In this document: positions 35,443-44,399 of the stretch, one piece after another
Numbering within the stretch: the first letter of the stretch is position 1
Layout: the number at the start of each line of letters is the position of its first letter
Source of the DNA: JASGCP01 sp965263285
GTDB lineage: Bacteria; Bacteroidota; Bacteroidia; Chitinophagales; Chitinophagaceae
Length of the DNA stretch: 64,000 nt
Direction of reading: 5' to 3'
Assembly (NCBI GenBank): GCA_965263285.1
Contig: CBDHHD010000004.1
Coordinates: 248,001-312,000 of the forward strand
Made by a program: the position numbers and the translations under genes
The notes under the pieces: generated by a model
The model's input: only the letters and a program-made list of their open reading frames with translations
Database searches by the model: none
Told to the model about the DNA's origin: nothing

Positions 35443-36546
35443 ATGGTTAATAAAGAAAAGGTTTTAGTAGCAATGAGTGGAGGCATTGACAGTACCATAA
35501 CAGCATTAATGCTTCATAAAGAGGGGTATGAGGTAATAGGTATTACTATGAAAACTTGGGATTATACAAGTAGTGGGGTAAAGCAAAAAAAAGAAACCGG
35601 TTGTTGCAATATAGATAGTTTTAATGACGCAAGAAAAGCAGCTGTTGAACATGGATTTCCACATTATATTTTAGATATTCGTGAAGAGTTTGGTCGTTTT
35701 GTAGTAGATGATTTTATAGAAGAATACATGGCAGGTCGTACACCTAATCCATGTGTGCTTTGTAATACGCATATTAAATGGAGAGCACTATTAAAAAGAG
35801 CGAATGCATTAGGATGTGCGTATATTGCTACGGGTCATTATGCACAAGTGCGTAAAACTAATGAAGGTAGATTTTATATTGCCAAAGGAATAGATGAACA
35901 AAAAGATCAGAGTTATGTATTATGGGGATTAGAGCAAGACCTTTTATCCAGGACTTTGTTGCCTTTAGGTGGGTACAAAAAGTCTGACATTCGCATGCTT
36001 GCAAAACAATGGGGCTATCCTGAATTAGCTTCTAAAAGTGAAAGTTATGAAATTTGTTTTGTGCCTGATAATGATTATCGTGGTTTTTTAAAACGAAAAG
36101 TAGCAGGCTTAGAAAAACAAGTCGCGGGGGGATCTTTTGTAGATATGCAAGGTAACAAAATAGGAGAGCACCAAGGATATCCTTTTTATACAGTAGGTCA
36201 AAGAAAAGGTTTAGAAATTGCATTGGGCAAGCCTATGTTTGTACAATCTATTCGGCCTGATTCTAATACAGTGGTATTAAGTGAGGAAAAAGACCTATAC
36301 CATGATCGTTTATTTGTATATAAAATAAATACAATGAAATATCATTCGATGCCTGCTTGTTTGAAAAATATTACTACTAAAATTAGATACAGAGACATAG
36401 GATCGTTATCAGACATTCAATTGCATTCAAATGGACATGTAGAGGTATGTTTTCATAGTGATGTAAAAGGTATTGCGCCTGGCCAGAGTGCTGTATTTTA
36501 TGAAGGAGATGAAGTAATTGGAGGAGGCATTATTTGTAATAGTTAA
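35443..36546 (+). CDS. mnmA: tRNA-specific 2-thiouridylase MnmA
   Basis: This 367-residue enzyme installs the 2-thio group on U34 of tRNA-Lys, -Glu and -Gln. The PP-loop AMSGGIDST (residues 10-18) binds ATP; the two catalytic cysteines are Cys104 (TPNPCVLCN) and Cys205 (YEICFVPD). GQRKGLEIALG and a complete C-terminal beta-barrel domain ending GEVIGGG-like DEVIGGGII are present. It is followed after 9 bp by the LD-carboxypeptidase gene. Confidence 0.96.
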   Translation: MVNKEKVLVAMSGGIDSTITALMLHKEGYEVIGITMKTWDYTSSGVKQKKETGCCNIDSFNDARKAAVEHGFPHYILDIREEFGRFVVDDFIEEYMAGRTPNPCVLCNTHIKWRALLKRANALGCAYIATGHYAQVRKTNEGRFYIAKGIDEQKDQSYVLWGLEQDLLSRTLLPLGGYKKSDIRMLAKQWGYPELASKSESYEICFVPDNDYRGFLKRKVAGLEKQVAGGSFVDMQGNKIGEHQGYPFYTVGQRKGLEIALGKPMFVQSIRPDSNTVVLSEEKDLYHDRLFVYKINTMKYHSMPACLKNITTKIRYRDIGSLSDIQLHSNGHVEVCFHSDVKGIAPGQSAVFYEGDEVIGGGIICNS

Positions 36547-36555
36547 AAAAAATAT

Positions 36556-37485
36556 ATGAAACACCATTCTATTGTTATTCCCCCTTTTTTAAAAGTGGGT
36601 AGTAAAATTGGTATTATGTGCCCCTCGAGCACACTTTATCAGCCCGTGTTAAAATGTGTAGAAACATTACAACAATGGGGGTTTGTGATAGAGTTAGGTA
36701 AAACCGTAGGAACAGCCTATTATAATTTTTCTGCTCCTGATGATATACGGCTAAAAGAATTACAGTATATGTTAGATAGTAATTTTATAGATGCCATACT
36801 ATGCGCTCGAGGTGGTTATGGTGTAAGCAGAATCATTGATCAAATAGATTGGACAGGTTTTAAAAAACATCCCAAATGGTTTATAGGTTTTAGTGATATA
36901 ACACTGCTATTATTGCATATATATCAAACATGCGGAATAGCATCTTTACATTCGCTTATGACAAGTGCTTTTAATACAATTGATGATATGAATCAACAAG
37001 AATACATATATTATTTGAAAGATGTTTTAATGGGAGAGACACCTATCTATCAATGTTCTCCACATGTATTAAACAAATGTGGCAAGGCTCGCGGAAGAAT
37101 AGTGGGGGGAAATTTATCTATGCTCATACATACAATTGGCACCGTATCTCAGCCTTATACAGAGGGATGTATTTTATTTATAGAAGATATAGACGAATAT
37201 CAATATAGGATAGATAGAATGATGATTCAATTAAAAAGAGCAGGTATCTTATCGGGGTTAGTGGGCTGTATTATTGGGAGTTTTACACATGTATTACATA
37301 CGCGTAATGGCTTTGGTAAAGAGGTATATGAAATGATTGCAGAACATTTTGCTTCTTATTCTTTTCCTATTGCCTATCAATTTCCTATTGGTCATCAGGT
37401 AGCAAATGTTCCTATTCAAGTAGGTATGCAATATGAATTGTTAGTAGAAAAAACAGGAGCACAATTAACAAGGTTAATGCTATGA
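36556..37485 (+). CDS. Muramoyltetrapeptide (LD-)carboxypeptidase, S66 family
   Basis: This 309-residue serine peptidase trims the terminal D-Ala from tetrapeptide stems during peptidoglycan recycling. The nucleophile region ILCARGGYGVSRIIDQIDW, the oxyanion segment GGNLSMLIHTIGT, the Glu in FIEDIDEYQYRIDRMM and the late His in GHQVANVPIQVG match the family. No signal peptide is seen, in keeping with a cytosolic LdcA. It probably shares a transcript with mnmA. Hairpin-repeat sequence begins a few bases after its stop. Confidence 0.93.
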   Translation: MKHHSIVIPPFLKVGSKIGIMCPSSTLYQPVLKCVETLQQWGFVIELGKTVGTAYYNFSAPDDIRLKELQYMLDSNFIDAILCARGGYGVSRIIDQIDWTGFKKHPKWFIGFSDITLLLLHIYQTCGIASLHSLMTSAFNTIDDMNQQEYIYYLKDVLMGETPIYQCSPHVLNKCGKARGRIVGGNLSMLIHTIGTVSQPYTEGCILFIEDIDEYQYRIDRMMIQLKRAGILSGLVGCIIGSFTHVLHTRNGFGKEVYEMIAEHFASYSFPIAYQFPIGHQVANVPIQVGMQYELLVEKTGAQLTRLML

Positions 37486-37491
37486 ATTTCT

Positions 37492-37802
37492 GTCGTTACT
37501 TAGGTTATAAGGTAATATTCATTTTTTATATCTTTGTTCTTTCTTTTATCTTGATACAAAAGAAAGAATCAAGTCTGCAGATAAAGAGCCACAAAACTAC
37601 GGCTCGTTATGTTAGCGAGAATGAATGGGATGCTGTTAGGTATAAAAAAAACTTCCACCTCCACATTCTCGCTGGTCGTTCTGCGCGCCTTGTTTTGTAA
37701 CACTCTTTGTATGAGGACAGTCTTCATCAAATATTTCCTATTATTTCCATGTTTATATTTATCTAATAATCAATGCTTTCAGCACCTAAAAAAAGATTTA
37801 GC
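37492..37802. repeat. Degenerate hairpin repeat element
   Basis: It contains the AAAGAAAG hairpin, CTACGGCTCGTTATGTTAGC, the CATTCTCGCTGGTCG arm and a right end ...AGCACCTAAAAAAAGATTTAGC. The central 60-70 bp of the big stem are deleted and the left terminus is not clear. Open frames across it (37482-37824) are repeat-derived. Confidence 0.75.
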
Positions 37803-37875
37803 TTGTTTTTTACTATCATATTAATCATACTATTTTAAGTATGTTGATGAGGCAAGTAGATATTAATATAAAAAT

Positions 37876-38475
37876 TTAGCGATGTTGTATTACTATATCT
37901 TTTCTATCATAGTTGTCTTTTGTGTAACAATCTAATTTAAAATCTTGCCATCTTATGGAATCGAATTGTTGCAACTTTCTATAACGCTCATAAACTCTAC
38001 GCCGTTCATCATGTGAATATATACCACCGGCCTCCTTCCACCAATATTGATCAAATGTATCAACTAAAACCATAAAGGGTATTTTTTCTTGAGGCAGTCG
38101 AAGAAAACCTATTGTGTTATATGAGTTATTCTCACTCCTATCTATTCCTTCGAGTATACCCCAAGGAGTACCAAATCCAGGCCTTCCTAATGCGCTTTTA
38201 AATAAAATAGCAGTTTCTGCTGGAATGAGTTTGCCTTTTGAAACTAAATCTATATAACAGTCCCAGCAGTCTACACCTTCATAATAGCTATGTTTGACAG
38301 ATGGATATTTTTCTTGAAATAAAGAATAGGGATTTTCTTTATTTCCACAATAGACGACAGTATAAGGCATGGCCTCAGCCATATCATTAAAAATAACTTC
38401 ATCAAATATATTTTTTTCTAAGAAAGAGAAGGCGAACTCCCAATCTGTTCCACAACATGGATAATATAGTTTCAT
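37876..38475 (-). CDS. Conserved-looking protein of unknown function
   Basis: This 199-residue protein starts MKLYYPCCGTDWEFAFSFLE and has a mixed alpha/beta composition with many aromatic residues (YWWKEAGG, YYEGVDCWDCYID). It has five Cys and no signal peptide or membrane segment. I do not recognise the family; the N-terminal CCGTDWE...FND spacing loosely recalls the start of a Rossmann-like methyltransferase but the glycine motif is absent. It stands alone between a repeat and ltaE, divergent from the latter. Composition is normal for a real gene. Confidence 0.6.
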   Translation of the reverse strand: MKLYYPCCGTDWEFAFSFLEKNIFDEVIFNDMAEAMPYTVVYCGNKENPYSLFQEKYPSVKHSYYEGVDCWDCYIDLVSKGKLIPAETAILFKSALGRPGFGTPWGILEGIDRSENNSYNTIGFLRLPQEKIPFMVLVDTFDQYWWKEAGGIYSHDERRRVYERYRKLQQFDSIRWQDFKLDCYTKDNYDRKDIVIQHR

Positions 38476-38552
38476 ACAAGAGTTTTAATAAAAATGAATA
38501 ATAATAGATTATAAAATTATATGAAAAACGAAAAAATAAAAAAATATATCTT

Positions 38553-38560
38553 TATTTTTG
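38553..38560 (+). promoter_or_regulatory. Bacteroidota -7 box (TATTTTTG) for ltaE
   Basis: TATTTTTG ends 4 bases before the ATG at 38565, again a leaderless layout. Confidence 0.6.
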
Positions 38561-38564
38561 TATT

Positions 38565-39581
38565 ATGAAAATTGATTTCAGAAGTGATACCGTTACTAAA
38601 CCTACACCGGCTATGGCTAAATGTATGTTAGCTGCAGAAGTAGGAGATGATGTATATGGTGAAGATCCTTCTATAAATGAGTTAGAATCTTTTGTAGCTA
38701 AGCTATTCGGTAAAGATCAGTCGTTATTTTGCCCAAGTGGTACTATGACAAATCAAATTGCCATTAAATGCCATACGCAACCAGCAGATGAGGTAATATG
38801 TGACACGAATGCTCATGTGTATCAATATGAAGTGGGGGGAATTGCTTTTCATAGTGGATGCTCTGTAAAAACAATTGATGGGCATTATGGTCTTATATCG
38901 CCTGAGCAAGTAAAAGAAGCGGTTAATCCTATAGATTTGCATAAAGCTAAAACATCGTTGGTATGTGTAGAAAATACATCTAATAGGGGAGGGGGTACTT
39001 GCTACTCATTAGATACATTACACAAGATAAAGAAAATATGTGACACGAACGGTTTGAAATTTCATTTAGATGGGGCGCGCTTATTTAATGCCATTGTAGC
39101 AAAACAAGAATCTACTACACTATATGGCAAGTTGTTTGACTCTATTTCTATTTGTTTGTCAAAAGGATTAGGCGCTCCCGTGGGCAGTTTGTTAATAGGA
39201 GATCATGTGTTTATTAACAAAGCTCGTCGTTATCGTAAATTGTTTGGGGGAGCTATGAGACAAGCAGGATATCTTGCCAACGCTGGTTTATATGCTTTGC
39301 AACATCATATAGATCGATTAAAAGAAGATCATATTCATGCATATTATATTAAAGAGGCATTGATAAAAAAAACAGCTATTATAGACATGAATCCTGTTGA
39401 AACAAATATTATTATTTTTACATTTGCTCAGCCTCAGGTCGCATTAGAATGGAAAAATAAGATGCTACAAAATGATATATTGGTATCGCTTATTAATCCT
39501 TGTAAAGTTAGAATGGTTACGCATTTAGATATTACAAATGCGATGGTTGAGAAAACAGTTCAGTTTATTCACTCATTATAA
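38565..39581 (+). CDS. ltaE: Low-specificity L-threonine aldolase
   Basis: This 338-residue PLP enzyme cleaves L-threonine or allo-threonine to glycine and acetaldehyde. It opens with DFRSDTVTKPTPAM, and has CPSGTMTNQIAI, the Asp/Arg pair in FHLDGARLFNAIV and the PLP lysine Lys200 in ICLSKGLGAPVGSLL. The length is standard. It is followed after 10 bp by pgi. Confidence 0.94.
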   Translation: MKIDFRSDTVTKPTPAMAKCMLAAEVGDDVYGEDPSINELESFVAKLFGKDQSLFCPSGTMTNQIAIKCHTQPADEVICDTNAHVYQYEVGGIAFHSGCSVKTIDGHYGLISPEQVKEAVNPIDLHKAKTSLVCVENTSNRGGGTCYSLDTLHKIKKICDTNGLKFHLDGARLFNAIVAKQESTTLYGKLFDSISICLSKGLGAPVGSLLIGDHVFINKARRYRKLFGGAMRQAGYLANAGLYALQHHIDRLKEDHIHAYYIKEALIKKTAIIDMNPVETNIIIFTFAQPQVALEWKNKMLQNDILVSLINPCKVRMVTHLDITNAMVEKTVQFIHSL

Positions 39582-39591
39582 TTCTTTGTTT

Positions 39592-41250
39592 ATGTTATCT
39601 AAAATAAACCCTACTAAAACGAATGCTTGGCAATTGCTTGAAAAACATTTTCAAACAATGAAAGAAGTCCAGATGAAAACATTATTTGAAGAAAACAAAA
39701 AAAGGTTTCAAGAATTTTCTATTTCATTTGAGGATTTTTTATTTGACTACTCAAAGAATATTATCACGGAAGATACCTTATCTATTTTTGCAAGCCTTTG
39801 CGAAGAAGTACAACTTACAAAAGCCATTGAAGATATGTTTACAGGTGTTAAAATTAACGAAACAGAGAATAGAGCAGTATTACATACCGCATTGAGAGCG
39901 CCTCGTGATACCTCTATTTTTATAGAGGAGGAAGATATAATGCCTGCTATCCAAGCAGTAAAAGAACAAATGAGAGTGTGTTGTAACCAAATACATGAAG
40001 GACTATGGAAGGGCTATACAGGTAAAAAGATAAAATATATTGTTAATATTGGAATTGGAGGAAGTGATTTAGGTCCTTATATGGTAACAGAAGCATTAAA
40101 GCCTTATTGGAAAGAAGATATACAAGTGTATTTTGTGAGCAATGTAGATGCTTCTCATATCTATGAAACACTTGCCAAGATAACCCCTGAAGAAACTATT
40201 TTTTTAATTGCTTCTAAAACATTTACTACACAGGAAACTATGACCAATGCTCATACCGCTAGGACATGGTTTTTACAATATGCAAAAGAAGAGTCGTTTA
40301 TTGCAAAACATTTTATTGCGTTAAGCACAAATGAAAAGGCTGTTGTTGCATTTGGCATTTCACCTAATTGTATGTTTAAATTTTGGGACTGGGTAGGGGG
40401 TAGGTATAGTTTGTGGAGTGCTATTGGATTGTCAATTGCATTAACAATTGGATACGATCAGTTTGAATTATTGTTGCAAGGAGCCTATACGGTTGATGAG
40501 CATTTTAGAAAAAGTTCATGGAGAAATAATATTCCAGTGTTAATGGCTTGTTTAAGCATTTGGTACACTCATTTTTTTAAAGCACAATCAGAAGCTATTT
40601 TACCATACGATCAATATTTGCATAGGTTCCCTGCTTATTTACAGCAAGCAAATATGGAAAGTAATGGCAAAAGTGTTGATCGTTCAGGATCAACTATTTC
40701 GTATCCTACAGGGCCTATTGTTTGGGGAGAACCTGGTACAAATGGGCAACATGCTTTTTATCAACTTATTCATCAAGGACAATGGCTTATTCCTTGCGAT
40801 TTTATTGCCGCTGCGATGCCTCAGCATGAAATAGGGATTCATCATCAATTATTACTGTCTAATTTCTTTGCGCAAACGCAAGCTTTGATGAACGGAAGAA
40901 AAGTTCAAGAAGCGTTGGTGTTATTAGCTGACAAAGGTTATACGTCTTCACAAATAAAAAAAGTGAGTGCTTATCAAACATTTAGTGGCAATAAACCTTC
41001 TAATTCTATTTTAATTAAAAAGATGACTCCCGATGCCTTAGGACGATTAATTGCCTTATATGAGCATAAGATCTTTGTACAAGGAGTTATTTTAAATATT
41101 TTTAGCTTTGATCAATGGGGAGTAGAGTTAGGTAAGGAATTGGCGGGCACTATTTTGCCCGATTTAATAGACGATACTATATCACCTTTACATAATAGCT
41201 CTACCAAAGGATTGATAGAGATGTATAAGAAATGGAACAATAGAAAATAA
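39592..41250 (+). CDS. pgi: Glucose-6-phosphate isomerase
   Basis: This 552-residue glycolytic enzyme interconverts glucose 6-phosphate and fructose 6-phosphate. Signatures include GIGGSDLGPYMVTEAL, SKTFTTQETMTNA, WVGGRYSLWSAIGL, NGQHAFYQLIHQG and the C-terminal SFDQWGVELGKELA. The ATG at 39592 (MLSKINPTKTNAW) is preferred to an in-frame ATG at 39538, which would overlap ltaE by 44 bp and add residues without family similarity. It probably shares a transcript with ltaE. Confidence 0.97.
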   Translation: MLSKINPTKTNAWQLLEKHFQTMKEVQMKTLFEENKKRFQEFSISFEDFLFDYSKNIITEDTLSIFASLCEEVQLTKAIEDMFTGVKINETENRAVLHTALRAPRDTSIFIEEEDIMPAIQAVKEQMRVCCNQIHEGLWKGYTGKKIKYIVNIGIGGSDLGPYMVTEALKPYWKEDIQVYFVSNVDASHIYETLAKITPEETIFLIASKTFTTQETMTNAHTARTWFLQYAKEESFIAKHFIALSTNEKAVVAFGISPNCMFKFWDWVGGRYSLWSAIGLSIALTIGYDQFELLLQGAYTVDEHFRKSSWRNNIPVLMACLSIWYTHFFKAQSEAILPYDQYLHRFPAYLQQANMESNGKSVDRSGSTISYPTGPIVWGEPGTNGQHAFYQLIHQGQWLIPCDFIAAAMPQHEIGIHHQLLLSNFFAQTQALMNGRKVQEALVLLADKGYTSSQIKKVSAYQTFSGNKPSNSILIKKMTPDALGRLIALYEHKIFVQGVILNIFSFDQWGVELGKELAGTILPDLIDDTISPLHNSSTKGLIEMYKKWNNRK

Positions 41251-41429
41251 GCTCAACAACGCATTTAATGAGCATTTGTAGCTCTTTATCTGCAAGCTTT
41301 ATTTTTTCTTTCTTTTATGTCAAGGCAAGAGAAAAAAATATATAAGAAAATAAATATGACCCTGTACCTAAGTAATTACAAAAGATTGATACTGTCCAAA
41401 AAACTATCTAAAAAATAAAAGATAAGCAT
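41251..41429. other. Short region with degenerate, inverted repeat fragments
   Basis: 41252-41275 contains, inverted, the GCTCATTAAAT-type motif discussed for the NRPS leader, and 41277-41335 resembles a degenerate reverse-oriented hairpin-repeat segment (AGCTCTTTATCTGCAAGCTT then the AAAGAAAG hairpin). Confidence 0.4.
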
Positions 41430-41437
41430 TATTTTTG
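41430..41437 (+). promoter_or_regulatory. Bacteroidota -7 box (TATTTTTG) for guaB
   Basis: TATTTTTG ends 3 bases before the ATG at 41441. A TTG codon inside the box could be read as an earlier start but is rejected on this basis. Confidence 0.6.
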
Positions 41438-41440
41438 CTT

Positions 41441-42946
41441 ATGGAAAAGAAAATAAAGAGTAAAAATAGACAGATAGACATAGACACAGAAAAAATTGTA
41501 TTAGAAGGTTTGACATTCGACGATGTTTTATTATTACCTGCTTATAGCCAATTTCATCCAAGAGAGGTGAATATTACTTCAAAACTAACAAAAAACATAC
41601 AATTAAATGTCCCTTTTTTATCTGCTGCTATGGATACTGTTACAGAATCTAATATGGGCATAGCTTTAGCAAGAGAAGGAGGAATAGGTATTATTCATAA
41701 AAATATGTCTATTGACCAACAAGCTAAACAAGTAAGAAAAGTAAAAAGAACCGAAAATGGTTTAATTCTAGACCCGCTTACACTACAAGAAGATGCATTA
41801 ATAGAAGATGTTATTCGTCTTATTAATCAATACCAAATAGGTGGGATTCCTATTGTAGATAAGCATCATGTTCTTAAAGGTATTGTTACAAATCGTGATT
41901 TACGCTTTGAAATAAACTATAAAAAGAAAGTATCCGATATTATGACTAAAGAGCATTTAGTTACTGCTAAAGTAGGCACAAAATTAAAAGACGCAGAAAA
42001 AATATTACAACAATACAAAATTGAAAAATTACCTATCGTAGACAAAAACAATAAGTTAATGGGTCTTGTAACCTACCGCGATATATTGCAACAAAAGAAT
42101 TTCCCTCTATCTATCAAAGATAAGTTAGGAAGACTAATGGTTGGAGCGGCTGTGGGTATTACCAAAGATTATATGGAAAGAACAAAAATGCTTGTAGAAG
42201 CAGAAGTAGATATTATTTCTTTAGATAGTGCTCATGGGCATAGTAAAGGGGTAATAGATGTATTAAAAAGCATTAGAAAAGAATTTCCTTTATTAGATAT
42301 TATTGCTGGCAATGTAGCTACTGCTGAAGGAGCAAAGGCATTACAATTAGCAGGAGCTAGTGCTATTAAGGTAGGAATAGGTCCTGGTTCTATTTGCACC
42401 ACTCGTATAGTAACAGGCGTAGGAATTCCTCAAATTACAGCAATTATGGAAGTAAAAAAAGGGTTAAAGGGAACTCATATCCCTATTATTGCAGATGGTG
42501 GTATTCGTTACTCCGGTGATGTTGTAAAAGCAATTGCAGCAGGGGCAAATGTAGTTATGATGGGTAGTTTATTTGCAGGAACTGAAGAGAGTCCAGGTGA
42601 AACAATTATATATAATGGAAGAAAATATAAGCAATATCGTGGTATGGGTTCACTTGGTGCTATGATGGCAGGAAGTGGCGACCGCTATTTTCAAGAAGAA
42701 AATGACAATAACATAAAAAAATTAGTTCCCGAAGGAATAGAAGGCAGGGTGCCTTATAAAGGTAGTTTAAATGAAACAATCTATCAATTTGTAGGGGGAT
42801 TAAAATCGGGCATGGGATATTGTGGTGCTAATACCATAGTTGCGTTACAAAATGCAAAATTTGTAAAGATAAGTATTGCAGGAGTTCATGAAAGTCACCC
42901 ACATGATATCGATATTACAAAAGAAGCTCCTAATTATTCTTCATAA
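41441..42946 (+). CDS. guaB: Inosine-5'-monophosphate dehydrogenase
   Basis: This 501-residue NAD-dependent enzyme converts IMP to XMP, the committed step of GMP synthesis. A (beta/alpha)8 barrel is interrupted by two CBS domains (about residues 105-225; DVIRLINQYQIGGIPIVD and AEKILQQYKIEKLPIVDK). The catalytic Cys319 lies in GPGSICTTRIVTGVG, and the flap has YRGMGSLGAM. A short basic N-terminal extension (EKKIKSKNRQIDIDTEK) is present. The small gene that follows by 20 bp may be cotranscribed. Confidence 0.97.
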   Translation: MEKKIKSKNRQIDIDTEKIVLEGLTFDDVLLLPAYSQFHPREVNITSKLTKNIQLNVPFLSAAMDTVTESNMGIALAREGGIGIIHKNMSIDQQAKQVRKVKRTENGLILDPLTLQEDALIEDVIRLINQYQIGGIPIVDKHHVLKGIVTNRDLRFEINYKKKVSDIMTKEHLVTAKVGTKLKDAEKILQQYKIEKLPIVDKNNKLMGLVTYRDILQQKNFPLSIKDKLGRLMVGAAVGITKDYMERTKMLVEAEVDIISLDSAHGHSKGVIDVLKSIRKEFPLLDIIAGNVATAEGAKALQLAGASAIKVGIGPGSICTTRIVTGVGIPQITAIMEVKKGLKGTHIPIIADGGIRYSGDVVKAIAAGANVVMMGSLFAGTEESPGETIIYNGRKYKQYRGMGSLGAMMAGSGDRYFQEENDNNIKKLVPEGIEGRVPYKGSLNETIYQFVGGLKSGMGYCGANTIVALQNAKFVKISIAGVHESHPHDIDITKEAPNYSS

Positions 42947-42966
42947 TAAATTAAATTATATAGTAT

Positions 42967-43272
42967 ATGGCAGTAAAAAAATGGGCTTTTATATTTCTTT
43001 CTCCTGGTTTTAGCCCAGAAAAGAACACCGTTCGTTCGTCTTCTTCTACTTGCGAGTTTATTGCAGTGGGTATAGATATAAAAGAAAAAGAGAAAAGTTT
43101 ATCTGTTGCTCAATCTTTATATGAAGAAGGGGTGCAAATGATTGAGTTATGTGGGGGCTTGGGTCCTTTATGGATTGCAAAAATAAGCGAGCATTTACAA
43201 TATAGGATACCTATAGGCAGTGTGCTATACGGACCAGAAGCACGAAAATCTATGTTGGATATTAATAGTTAG
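42967..43272 (+). CDS. DUF6506-like small protein
   Basis: This 101-residue soluble protein has the pattern WAFIFLSPGFSPEKNT...AVGIDIKEKEKSLSVAQSL...EEGVQMIELCGGLGPLWIAKI...RIPIGSVLYGPEA, which resembles the DUF6506 family as I remember it. The function is unknown. It has no signal peptide and lies 20 bp after guaB and 17 bp before the GH16 gene. Confidence 0.6.
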   Translation: MAVKKWAFIFLSPGFSPEKNTVRSSSSTCEFIAVGIDIKEKEKSLSVAQSLYEEGVQMIELCGGLGPLWIAKISEHLQYRIPIGSVLYGPEARKSMLDINS

Positions 43273-43289
43273 TTGTTTAGTTTAAAAAA

Positions 43290-44235
43290 ATGATAATGAA
43301 AAAAATAATAACCATTTGTTGTTTCTTGGGTATTTTGTTGTTTTGTACAACAAGTAGTGCTTATTATATTCAAAATAATACTAATGGGTATAAAGATAGC
43401 ACCATATTACATACAAAAAAAATGGTATTAACTATCAATTACCTAATAAATCCAAGTAGCGTATTTACTGCACAAGCACATAATGAACAAAATACTAATG
43501 AGGATACTAACTATTATTCAGATGTGCATAATGTAAACATAGATGATGTACATCATACTATTACCATTACTTCTAAAAAAATAAAACCTCCCATTATTGA
43601 TGGCAAAGCAACATACCGATGGTCAAGTGGCGTATTAAGCACTTTTCAAAAGGGTGGTTTTTTTTTTAAGTGAATCACAACATATACCCCATGGATATAT
43701 AGAAATGAAAGCATCTCTACCGTTAGGAAAAAAATATTATAGTGGTTCTTGGCCTGCTTTTTGGCTTATGCCTGCTACTCCTCATTTCGGATGGCCATAC
43801 GGAGTAGAAATTGATATTATGGAAACATTAGGAAGTGAGTATCCCAATACTATTTACAACACTATACATTACTATGATTCTTCTATAACAACTAATCGTA
43901 ATCATCATGCTAGTATAGGTGTAAAAACAAATGGGTATATTAACTTAAATCGTTTTCATAGATATGGAATGGAATGGATCGTATCTATGCCTCATAAAGA
44001 AGTAACGCTGGTATACTATTTTGATAGACACCGTATTGGCACTATGCATTTCACCGCAACAAGTAACCCAATATTGTATCATAACTTTATGGATTCTTAT
44101 ACACATAAAGGATGGTATATTATATTAGATACATATATAGGCACTAATTGGGGAAATGATTGGCCTAATGCAACAACTAAACCGTTATTCTATAATCGTA
44201 CAATTGAATTATCTACTTATCAAATAAAAGATTAA
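43290..44235 (+). pseudogene. Glycoside hydrolase family 16 (beta-glucanase-like), frameshifted at a T10 tract
   Basis: GH16 enzymes cleave beta-1,3/1,4-glucans, laminarin, agarose and similar polymers. A signal peptide (MKKIITICCFLGILLFCTTS) precedes the first frame, which reaches RWSSGVLSTFQKGG and then a run of ten T (43658-43667) and stops at 43673. The second frame resumes with LSESQHIPHGYIEMKASLPL and contains the catalytic EIDIMET (43807-43827) with nucleophile and acid/base Glu, then a complete C-terminus. With nine T the whole is one 314-residue protein of normal GH16 size. Thus one extra T breaks it, by mutation, phase variation or base-call error. Confidence 0.88.
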
Positions 44236-44399
44236 CGCCGTTATATCTATCTGTTTTACAAGTATATCTTATTCTCTAGTATAGCAACGAAACTTTCATT
44301 TCTTAAAAACCTATTAACCCCTAAAAGAAGAATGTGGCCCACTATTTTGAAGTAAACAAATAAAAAGCTGTTTTACATGAAAAAAATAGTTGATTTGAT

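Noticed and set aside
39538..39591. Upstream in-frame start of glucose-6-phosphate isomerase
   Set aside because: It overlaps the threonine aldolase gene and adds residues unlike the family.
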